Origin: UBA2287 sp037442025
GTDB lineage: Bacteria > Bacteroidota > Bacteroidia > Bacteroidales > Tenuifilaceae
Direction of reading: 5' to 3'
NCBI GenBank assembly: GCA_037442025.1
Contig: JBBIRB010000009.1
Coordinates: 1 to 64,000 of the forward strand
Length of the DNA: 64,000 bases
How positions within the stretch are numbered: the stretch's first letter is position 1; the number at the start of each line of letters is the position of its first letter. Below are positions 53,801-60,762 of the stretch, one piece after another. The notes beneath the pieces are model-generated. The model had not been told where the DNA came from. It did no database searches and saw only the letters and a program-made list of their open reading frames with translations. The position numbers and the translations under genes are program-made.

Positions 53801-54275
53801 GACCGACAGAACTACCTGGACCAATACTTCGTGGGCAGTAAGCACAACAAGCACTAACATTGCTGCTGTTACTGTAAATGTTACTATTACAACAAGCCTC
53901 AATTCACCTAATACTTACTTTGCTTTTGTTGCCGAAGGTAACCTTTACCAAATTGATTATTGGTATATCGATAATGTATCGATTATTGCCAGTGGCTCTT
54001 TGGCTCCGCCGACAAACGAAGTTGACCAAGTAAATAATGAATTCCAGTTTACATTGTATCCCAATCCTGTGAACGATATGCTAACCCTAAATTATGGTAC
54101 AGATGTTCAGCAACTCACAGGTAGAATTTTCGATCTTCAGGGAAGGATGGTTAAGCAATTTATTCTGAACAATACTGAATCGGAAGTGGATGTTACCGAT
54201 TTAGCCAAGGGTGTTTATATAATTTCAGTAAACCACGGCGAAAAATTGCATAGCAAGCGCTTTATTAAGATGTAA
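50826..54275 (+). CDS. Secreted M6-like metalloprotease with duplicated fibronectin/MAM-like module and T9SS sorting domain
   Basis: Extracellular zinc protease of 1,149 residues. A signal peptide occupies 1-25. The M6 (immune inhibitor A-like) peptidase domain holds HEFGHVLGAPD (first His 313) and later SGSWNNNG. From about residue 535 there is a 263-residue module present twice (535-797 and 798-1060). Each consists of a fibronectin-like part (NTTYYVRAYATNSAGTAYGS) and a jelly-roll part (TQNVGTGITERWSISNSANA). A C-terminal T9SS type A domain (about 1070-1149; YPNPVNDMLTLNYG) directs export through the type IX system. The module copies are nearly identical in places at base level, so the duplication is recent or homogenised. 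Ends in a strong terminator. Confidence 0.9.
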   Translation: MKKFLSLIALSVLFTVMAITSLKAAPAYPFPIEYKQPNGEIITILMKGDEKVKWAQTPDGYTILSKNDGFYEYAMKDSNGDLIHSGVVVSSQGKRSTSENDFLNKIEKGLFYSKSQLNVIDQIWEIKDKSAKAFPTTGNRKLVCILIGFTDKAFTKTQAEFNNLFNQVGYTTGGATGSVKDFYTENSWGQFNLTVDVFGPYTASQNMAYYGANDASGNDVRPRELVTEAINLADPTANFANYDNDGDGSVDGVYIVYAGYGEEAGGGANCIWAHAWNITTITRDGKTLSKYSCSAELRGSSGTTITAIGVICHEFGHVLGAPDYYDTNYSTGGQYSGTSTWDMMASGSWNNNGVTPAHHNAFTKIYFYNWATATTLTNAQAVTVSNAVENKSFYRINTATSGEYYLIENREKHMFDAYIPGSGLIIYHVHSGVMTSASSNTINATHQQRMYPVAQNATVGKPTSTASTYGTVDAASCAWTGATGTKTEFSDTSIPNMKSWAGANTGMPITNISRNATTKVVTFDFMGGGSTIVVPTVSTTAASSITTNSAVSGGNVTADGGATVTARGVCYSTSQNPTTANATVASGSGTGSFTANITGLAANTTYYVRAYATNSAGTAYGSQISFTTLANPTSLTLPVTENFNASTLPSGWATQNVGTGITERWSISNSANAGGSAFEARCTYQNLNPGTTRLITPAVNTVGVSQVTFSFRHMLDAFGTGVTLRVQTSNDKSTWTNTSWSVATTSTNIAAAVVNVTVTTNLNSANTFFALVADGNLYQIDYWYVDNISITAITPTPPTVTTTSVSSITANSAVSGGNVTSEGSATVTERGICYSTSQNPTTANTKVVSGSGTGSFTANMTGLTANTTYYVRAYAINSAGTSYGSQVSFTTLTASGGLPLPVSQTFSASTMPTDWTTQNVGTGITERWSISNSANAGGSAFEARCTYQNVNPGTTRLITPAVNTVGVSQVTFSFRHMLDAYGTGVTLRVQTSTDRTTWTNTSWAVSTTSTNIAAVTVNVTITTSLNSPNTYFAFVAEGNLYQIDYWYIDNVSIIASGSLAPPTNEVDQVNNEFQFTLYPNPVNDMLTLNYGTDVQQLTGRIFDLQGRMVKQFILNNTESEVDVTDLAKGVYIISVNHGEKLHSKRFIKM
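52428..54000 (+). repeat. Tandem duplication of a 789-base protein module
   Basis: Copy one starts near 52428 and copy two near 53217, offset 789 bases (263 codons). In 52791-52974 against 53580-53763 I count about seven differences in 184 bases, mostly silent. Divergence is higher elsewhere, indicating partial homogenisation. Confidence 0.88.
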
Positions 54276-54300
54276 CTTTAACCCAAACCCAAAAACCGGA

Positions 54301-54329
54301 AAGGGGCTGGCTTACTATGCCAGCCCCTT
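54301..54329 (+). terminator. Terminator after the M6 protease
   Basis: Perfect 11-base stem AAGGGGCTGGC with GCCAGCCCCTT, seven-base loop, followed by TTTCTTTT; a classic Rho-independent terminator. Confidence 0.92.
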
Positions 54330-54391
54330 TTTCTTTTAATAATGTAGAAAGAATTTAACGATTTGCTAATTTAGCCGTCAAACCACAGTTA

Positions 54392-57325
54392 ATGAACTCC
54401 GTTTTGCTAAATCGAAAATTAGATGCCCTTGCTGCCCAACTTGAGGGGGAAATTTTTACCGACTCATCATCGCTATTGCAGTACGCCACCGATGCCTCTC
54501 CTTACCGCGAAATTCCCTTTGCCGTTGCAATTCCCAGAAGTAAGGTCGATTTGGTAAATCTTATACACTTTTCGAGGGAAAACGACGTTCCATTGATTCC
54601 TCGCGCAGCAGGAACTTCGTTGGCTGGTCAGGTTGTGGGCAAAGGCATTATTGTGGATATTTCGCGGCATTTTGGAAAAATACTCGAGGTTAATGCTAAC
54701 GAGCACTGGGTTAGGGTTGAGCCGGGCGTTATTCTCGACGAGCTGAACATGCACCTAAAGCCCTACGGGCTTTTCTTTGGGCCCGAAACGTCAACTTCGA
54801 ACCGCTGTATGATGGGCGGCATGGTTGGAAACAACAGCTGCGGTGCGCATTCGCTTATTTATGGTAGCACCCGCGACCATACTCTTTCGGTTAAAATGCT
54901 CCTCGACGATGGCAACGAGTACGAATTTGGTGCGCTTTCAGCAAGCGAGTTTCAAAAAAAACTAAAAATTGAAGGGAAGGAGGGCGATTTATACCGCCAG
55001 CTTTATTACGAATTTGCCGATAGGGAGATGCAGGTTGAAATTGAGAATCAGTTTCCCGATTCTTCTATCAAACGTCGAAATACTGGCTATGCGCTCGACT
55101 TACTGCTCGATTCCGATATTTTTAAATTAAACGGTAAACCGTTTAATTTTTGTAATCTCATTGCTGGTTCGGAGGGAACGCTTGGCATTATTACTGAGGT
55201 TAAATTGAATCTGGTTCCACTACCTCCTCGCGAAAAGGCTCTGCTGTGCCTTCACTTGGCCCAGCGTGAACACGCTTTTAGGGCAAACCTTATTGCTTTA
55301 AAATACGCCCCGGGTGCTGTTGAAATGATGGATAGCTACATTCTCGAGTGCACTAAGGGCAACATTGAGCAGCAGCGCAACCGATTCTTTGTTCAAGGAA
55401 ACCCCGAGGCAATTCTGGTAGTTGAAATAACTCGCGAAACCCGTAGCGAAATTGAAGATATATTCAAATACATGGAAGCCGAATTGCGAAGCAATGGTTA
55501 TGGCTACCATTTTCCCGTTATATGGGGCGATGACATGGCCAAGGTTTGGGCGCTGCGTAAGGCTGGCCTTGGCGTTTTGGCAAACATTGTGGGCGACGCT
55601 AAACCCGTTTCGCTGGTTGAGGATACGGCGGTTGCAGTTGAAAAGCTGCCCGAGTATATGGACGAGTTTGCCCAAATAATGGCAAAACGAAACCTCGACT
55701 GCGTTTACCATGCGCACATTGGCAGCGGCGAGTTGCACCTTCGGCCTGTTCTTAACTTAAAGGATGAAAAGGATGTACAACTATTTCGTGAAATTGGCCT
55801 CGAGGTTGCCCATTTGGTAAAAAAGTACAGGGGTTCGCTTAGCGGCGAGCACGGCGATGGCCGGCTACGTGGCGAGTTTATTCCCGTTATGGTTGGCGAA
55901 AAGGTGTACGAACTAATGAGGCGAGTTAAGCAAACCTGGGATACCAAGGGGATTTTTAATCCCAATAAAATTGTCGACACGCCGCCAATGAACTCCTCGT
56001 TACGCTATCAGCCGGGAAAGGAAACGCGTGAAATTGATACCATATTCGATTTTTCGAAGGTTGGAGGCATTGTAAGAGCTGCCGAAAAATGCAATGGGTC
56101 GGGCGATTGCCGTAAAACCGAACTTTCGGGCGGAACGCTTTGTCCCAGCTACATGGCTACCCGAAACGAGGCCAACACCACCCGCGCACGAGCCAATATT
56201 TTACGCGAATTTTTAACCAATAGCGAAAAGAAGAATCCCTTTAACCTTAAAGAAATTTACGAAATACTTGACCTATGCTTGTCGTGTAAAGGTTGTAAAA
56301 ACGAATGTCCTTCCAATGTCGACATGGCAAAGCTTAAAGCCGAATTTCTTCAGCATTGGTACGATTCGCACGACATTCCGCTTCGCACCAGAGCCATTGC
56401 CTACATAACAAAGGTGAATGCAATTGGAAGTGTATTGCCTCATTTTACCAACTTCTTTTTAACCAATAGGTTTTTTTCAGCTCCTATTAAGTGGGTATTG
56501 GGGTTTAGCACCGAGCGTTCAATTCCAAAGTTGAGTTCGAAAACATTGCGGGCTTGGTTTAGTGGGCGAAGCCCAAAGGGTGAAGCAAAAGGAACGGTTT
56601 ACCTTTTGGCCGATGAGTTTACCAACTACAACGATGCTCACATTGGTATTAAAGCGGTGCAGCTGCTCGAAGCGTTGGGCTACGAGGTTCTTATTTCGCC
56701 TGTTACGGAGAGCGGCAGAACTTATATATCAAAAGGTCTTTTGCGAACAGCCAAGCGTTTGGCCAATCGCAATATTGAGCAACTATCGAATTACATTTCA
56801 CCTCAAACTCCGTTGATTGGCATTGAACCTTCGGCCATACTGAGTTTCCGCGACGAGTATCCCGATTTGGCCGAGGAGAGGAATAGGAAAACAGCTGAGA
56901 TGCTGTCGCAAAATGCCCTGCTTTTCGAGGAGTTTATAGCTGGCGAAGTAGAAAAGGGAAGGATTACAAGCGAAATGTTTGATGCAGAGCATAGGGCTAT
57001 TAAGTTGCATGGGCACTGTCAGCAAAAAGCGGTTGCAACCACAAAAGCCACAAAAGCAATGCTTTCGCTGCCAATCAATCATAACGTTATTGAAATTCCG
57101 AGCGGTTGCTGCGGCATGGCCGGTTCGTTTGGCTACGAAAGGGAGCATTACGACCTGTCGATGAAAGTAGGCGAGTTGGTTCTATTTCCTGCAGTACGAA
57201 AGGCGTCGCAAAGCGAAATTATTTGTGCCCCAGGCACAAGTTGTCGCCACCAAATAAAAGATGGAACCGGAAAAACAGCCTATCATCCAATTGAGATAAT
57301 GTGGGAGGCGTGTTTGGGCGTTTGA
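54392..57325 (+). CDS. FAD-binding and 4Fe-4S oxidoreductase with CCG domain (D-lactate/2-hydroxyacid dehydrogenase-like)
   Basis: A 977-residue fusion enzyme in the YdiJ/Dld2 group that probably oxidises a D-2-hydroxyacid. The N-terminal FAD-binding PCMH domain has AAGTSLAGQVVGKGI (about 71-85), and the FAD-oxidase C domain lies at about 270-530 (SGEHGDGRLRGEF). Next are two 4Fe-4S segments, CNGSGDCRKTELSGGTLC and CLSCKGCKNECPSN. Last is a CCG domain with GHCQQKA and SGCCGMAGSFGYE near the end. All modules are intact. It probably feeds electrons to a quinone or ferredoxin pool. Single gene, convergent with the saccharopine dehydrogenase-like gene. Confidence 0.9.
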   Translation: MNSVLLNRKLDALAAQLEGEIFTDSSSLLQYATDASPYREIPFAVAIPRSKVDLVNLIHFSRENDVPLIPRAAGTSLAGQVVGKGIIVDISRHFGKILEVNANEHWVRVEPGVILDELNMHLKPYGLFFGPETSTSNRCMMGGMVGNNSCGAHSLIYGSTRDHTLSVKMLLDDGNEYEFGALSASEFQKKLKIEGKEGDLYRQLYYEFADREMQVEIENQFPDSSIKRRNTGYALDLLLDSDIFKLNGKPFNFCNLIAGSEGTLGIITEVKLNLVPLPPREKALLCLHLAQREHAFRANLIALKYAPGAVEMMDSYILECTKGNIEQQRNRFFVQGNPEAILVVEITRETRSEIEDIFKYMEAELRSNGYGYHFPVIWGDDMAKVWALRKAGLGVLANIVGDAKPVSLVEDTAVAVEKLPEYMDEFAQIMAKRNLDCVYHAHIGSGELHLRPVLNLKDEKDVQLFREIGLEVAHLVKKYRGSLSGEHGDGRLRGEFIPVMVGEKVYELMRRVKQTWDTKGIFNPNKIVDTPPMNSSLRYQPGKETREIDTIFDFSKVGGIVRAAEKCNGSGDCRKTELSGGTLCPSYMATRNEANTTRARANILREFLTNSEKKNPFNLKEIYEILDLCLSCKGCKNECPSNVDMAKLKAEFLQHWYDSHDIPLRTRAIAYITKVNAIGSVLPHFTNFFLTNRFFSAPIKWVLGFSTERSIPKLSSKTLRAWFSGRSPKGEAKGTVYLLADEFTNYNDAHIGIKAVQLLEALGYEVLISPVTESGRTYISKGLLRTAKRLANRNIEQLSNYISPQTPLIGIEPSAILSFRDEYPDLAEERNRKTAEMLSQNALLFEEFIAGEVEKGRITSEMFDAEHRAIKLHGHCQQKAVATTKATKAMLSLPINHNVIEIPSGCCGMAGSFGYEREHYDLSMKVGELVLFPAVRKASQSEIICAPGTSCRHQIKDGTGKTAYHPIEIMWEACLGV

Positions 57326-57342
57326 TGGTTTTCGGTTGCTCG

Positions 57343-57361
57343 CCCTGAGGCTCCCGAAGGG
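57343..57361. repeat. Solitary REP-like palindrome
   Basis: CCCT, then GAGGCTCCCGA, then AGGG. It shares the CTGAG-N6-CGAAG core with the long left hairpin of the RAYT element at 17967-18005, so it may be a REP relative mobilised or maintained by it. Intergenic between two convergent genes. Confidence 0.45.
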
Positions 57362-57447
57362 TCAGTTCTCAGTTCAGTTGTTCGTTGATAGCTGTTTGCA
57401 CATCTATTCCGTCTTCCAACTTCGGTCTTCAATTAGTCAATAACCCA

Positions 57448-58578
57448 CTACTCCCATATCTCAAATTTGTAAATTACACCTCGTTCGCGTAGGTACGAAA
57501 GTATGAAATCGTAGCAGTTGGTTGCCTTTCCTATTAATTCGAGGGGGAAAACACCTTTTTCTGTAAATAGACCTTTGGACAGCATATTTATTGCAGCAGT
57601 TGCTGTGTAGCCCGTTGTTCGGGCCATCGACCAAATTCCCGTTTTGGGTTCGTACTCGTCGTATAAATCGCTTACTACCTTCATAAACTTTCCATTTGTT
57701 CTGCTTTTCCCTTCAATTTCGATGCGCATAACGGTGAACTCGGCTTCGTTGGGTTGCAGTTTCCACTGATTAAACAGAATGACTGATGTAGCATCAATGG
57801 GTTTAATGGTTTGGTTCCCAACTTTTATTGGGTCGTTCGAGAAAAAGCCAGCCTTTTCGAGTGCACTCACAAGCGCAATATGTCCTGGATACCTAAGCGT
57901 CTTCTCCTTCATATTCGGAATGTGGCTCATGGTTGTGAGCAGCGAGCGCAATCCATCGGTGTTGAATCCTTCGAGGTGGCCAATTCCTTCGAAGTAGAAG
58001 AGTTCAGGGTCGCTCATTGCAGGCTTTATAACGGTATGTCCGTTTTCAACATAGCGAGCTGGTCTGGTGTACTCCTCAAGCACATCGATTGGTGAGAAGG
58101 GGGCTTTGTACTGAAACGGAAAGGTGCGTTCTTTGGGCAAACCGCCCACCATGTAGAAGAACCGGGAAATATCCATTTTCGTGTCGAAATGACCAAGTAT
58201 GAGGTTGGGCATTCCCGGAGCCACTCCGCAGTCGGTAATTACTGTAACACCTTTCTCCTTTGCAAGGGGGAATAGCGTCAGAAAATCTTCGGGCATAAAC
58301 GAAATGTCGACAACATTCTTTCGAGCATTTATGCAAGTTTCAACCGTTTTATAGCCCATAAAACCAGGTACGGCGCACAGCACAATATCGAAATCGTCGA
58401 TAAGTTGAGCAACTCTCGACGTATCGGCCAAATTGGCCAGTATGGTTTCAACATTGTAACCCTTAAGCAGTTCGAGTGCTTTTGGGTCGATATCGACACA
58501 GGTAACTGCAAACCTATGCGAAAGGTCGATGGCCATGGCTCTTCCAACCATTCCGGCTCCAAGTACAATTGTTTTCAT
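57448..58578 (-). CDS. Saccharopine dehydrogenase family protein
   Basis: NAD(P)-binding oxidoreductase of 376 residues, related to saccharopine and carboxynorspermidine dehydrogenases. The N-terminal Rossmann segment is IVLGAGMVGRAMAIDLS (residues 4-20), then the second strand VTCVDIDPKAL. The catalytic C-terminal region begins near TDCGVAPGMPNLILGHFD, as in the family. The native substrate could be a lysine or polyamine intermediate or a different amino acid; the neighbours do not help. Convergent with the FAD/Fe-S oxidoreductase, divergent from the 7TM sensor gene. Confidence 0.85.
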   Translation of the reverse strand: MKTIVLGAGMVGRAMAIDLSHRFAVTCVDIDPKALELLKGYNVETILANLADTSRVAQLIDDFDIVLCAVPGFMGYKTVETCINARKNVVDISFMPEDFLTLFPLAKEKGVTVITDCGVAPGMPNLILGHFDTKMDISRFFYMVGGLPKERTFPFQYKAPFSPIDVLEEYTRPARYVENGHTVIKPAMSDPELFYFEGIGHLEGFNTDGLRSLLTTMSHIPNMKEKTLRYPGHIALVSALEKAGFFSNDPIKVGNQTIKPIDATSVILFNQWKLQPNEAEFTVMRIEIEGKSRTNGKFMKVVSDLYDEYEPKTGIWSMARTTGYTATAAINMLSKGLFTEKGVFPLELIGKATNCYDFILSYLRERGVIYKFEIWE

Positions 58579-58692
58579 ACCGTTTTATTTTTTCATTTGT
58601 AATATACGTTTTTTTTCAACGAAGTTCAATATGCTGATTTATCAGAAAAATATTGTAGTTTTATAATCCATTTGTTTTTAAATTATAGAGTT

Positions 58693-60759
58693 ATGGTAAT
58701 TAGGGCATTAGCACTATTTTTTGCATTTCAAATAATACTTTTTCCGCAATTGAAAGGGGAATCCTTTCGGATTCAGAATGGTGTATTAGATTTAAGGTCG
58801 GCGTCTTTCAATCAGGCCAAGCCAATAAAAATTGAGGGTGAAGTTGAGTTCTACTGGAAAAAGTTAATTGATCCAAATACGTTTGCTGATTCAAATTTTT
58901 TGGAAAAACCGCAAATGGTAGCAATCCCCAAGTCGTGGACTACCTATCGTATAGGAAATGAAAAACTACCGGCTGAGGGTTTTGCAACTTATAGGTTCAC
59001 TATTTTATGCAGTCCAAATGGGAAATTTGGTTTATACGGAATACGAGTTCCTTCGGTATTTTCAAGTTACCGTTTATGGGCCAATGGGGAGCTAATAAAT
59101 GGGGTAGGACGTGTTGGTTCGAATGCAAATGAACATAAGCCCCAGTTTAAACACGAGAATTTACCGATCCTTATAGACTCACATTCTAGCACTCAAATAG
59201 AAATTGTTATTCAGGTATCAAATTATTCACATCGACGGGCCGGACTATTCTGGCCACTTTATTTCGGTTCTCTTGAAAGCCTTTCCAATAGTAGCCGAAT
59301 GAGCGATATAATAAATCTGATAATCATCGGACTTATTCTAATTATTGGGCTGAATCACATGAATATGTATATTTTCAGAAGAAAGGACAGGTCGAATCTG
59401 TATTTTGGATTAGTGTGCTTGGCTATGATTATTCGTAATATAACTACAGGCGATAGAGTTCTCGGTTTTATCCTCCCCGAAATGAGTTGGGATTTACTTG
59501 TAAAGCTCGATAATTTTTCGGGTTTTGGAACCATTCCCTTTTTTGCACTTTTCATTTATAATCTCTATAAAGAAGATTTTCCCAAATGGATTCGCGATAC
59601 TTTGGTAGGTATTGGTGCGGCTATTGCTCTATTTGTTTTTGTCACACCTCCTATGCTATTCGGAAAATTCAGATTGGTGTTCGAAATTTATACTCTCATT
59701 GGAGGCCTTTACCTTACTTTTGGAGTATTGCTGCCAGCAAGTATAAAAAGAAGGCCTTCTGCTATCATTGCTTTTTTGGGTCTTTTCATTTTGTATGCCA
59801 CAGCAGTAAACGATGTTCTGAGTAGTATGGGAATTATTCAAACTGCATATATTGCTCATTATGGTTTAGCCATTTTTATGCTTATGCAATCGGTATCAAT
59901 TACAAGCAAATCGGCTATTGCCATTAACAGCAATGAGGATTTGAGCCATCAGTTAGAATTAGAGAAGCATGGGCTTGAAGAGAAAATTGAGGAGCGAACA
60001 CGCGAACTTACCCTCCAGCATAACGAACTCATTGCCCATCAGGAGAAGGAGCAGGTACGTACATGGGTTAATTCAGGCCTAAATCAAATTAGTAAAGTGC
60101 TTTCGTCGCATAAGAACGATTTCAAATTGCTAAGTCGCAATGTACTATCGGCACTGGTAAAGCATGTTCATGCCCGTATGGGTGCCCTTTACATTTTAAA
60201 CGAAGATGACCCTTACGACCAGCACTTGGAATTGGTAGCCGACTATGGTTGCAACAAAAAAATGACCGAAGTCCGAAAACGCATAGAAATAGGAGAAGGA
60301 CTTGTTGGTACTGTTTTTTTGGAGAATGATTCCAAAGTTATAGTGAACATTCCCGATGATTTTTTTAAAATTAGTTCTGGCATGGGCGATGCTAAACCAA
60401 CAGTACTTCTTTTAGTTCCGCTAACCTTCGATGATAAAGTTTATGGTGTTGTTGAATTAGCCAGTTTCAGAGAATTTAAGCAGCACGAAAAAGATTTCAT
60501 TCAGGGAGCTGCTTCCAATATTGCTACCAATTTGCATTCGGTACGAATGAATGAACAGAACCTGAAACTGATAAAGCAGTTTACCGAGCAAGCACAGGAT
60601 ATGAGCGAAAAGGAGGAGAGCATGCGACGTAACCTAGAAGAACTTGAATACTACCGTGAGCAGTACGAGCGGCTATCGCATGGAAAAACCGATAGAATAG
60701 AGCAAAGGGATGAAATTACCGAGGTGAAACCCAAACGGGGGCGGAAAAAACCGAGCTAA
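58693..60759 (+). CDS. 7TM-DISM receptor with C-terminal GAF domain
   Basis: Membrane sensor of about 688 residues. The ATG at 58693 (MVIRALALFFAFQIILF) is the natural start; the earlier TTG at 58672 adds seven residues before it. A signal/anchor comes first, then an extracellular beta-rich 7TMR-DISMED1-like domain (about residues 25-200; IKIEGEVEFYWKKL). Seven helices follow (about 205-410), then a coiled coil (about 420-465; EKHGLEEKIEERTREL), a GAF domain (about 470-620) and a Lys-rich tail. There is no kinase, cyclase or phosphatase output, so it must signal through a partner. It converges with a PP2C-type sensor three bases away. Confidence 0.82.
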   Translation: MVIRALALFFAFQIILFPQLKGESFRIQNGVLDLRSASFNQAKPIKIEGEVEFYWKKLIDPNTFADSNFLEKPQMVAIPKSWTTYRIGNEKLPAEGFATYRFTILCSPNGKFGLYGIRVPSVFSSYRLWANGELINGVGRVGSNANEHKPQFKHENLPILIDSHSSTQIEIVIQVSNYSHRRAGLFWPLYFGSLESLSNSSRMSDIINLIIIGLILIIGLNHMNMYIFRRKDRSNLYFGLVCLAMIIRNITTGDRVLGFILPEMSWDLLVKLDNFSGFGTIPFFALFIYNLYKEDFPKWIRDTLVGIGAAIALFVFVTPPMLFGKFRLVFEIYTLIGGLYLTFGVLLPASIKRRPSAIIAFLGLFILYATAVNDVLSSMGIIQTAYIAHYGLAIFMLMQSVSITSKSAIAINSNEDLSHQLELEKHGLEEKIEERTRELTLQHNELIAHQEKEQVRTWVNSGLNQISKVLSSHKNDFKLLSRNVLSALVKHVHARMGALYILNEDDPYDQHLELVADYGCNKKMTEVRKRIEIGEGLVGTVFLENDSKVIVNIPDDFFKISSGMGDAKPTVLLLVPLTFDDKVYGVVELASFREFKQHEKDFIQGAASNIATNLHSVRMNEQNLKLIKQFTEQAQDMSEKEESMRRNLEELEYYREQYERLSHGKTDRIEQRDEITEVKPKRGRKKPS

Positions 60760-60762
60760 ATA

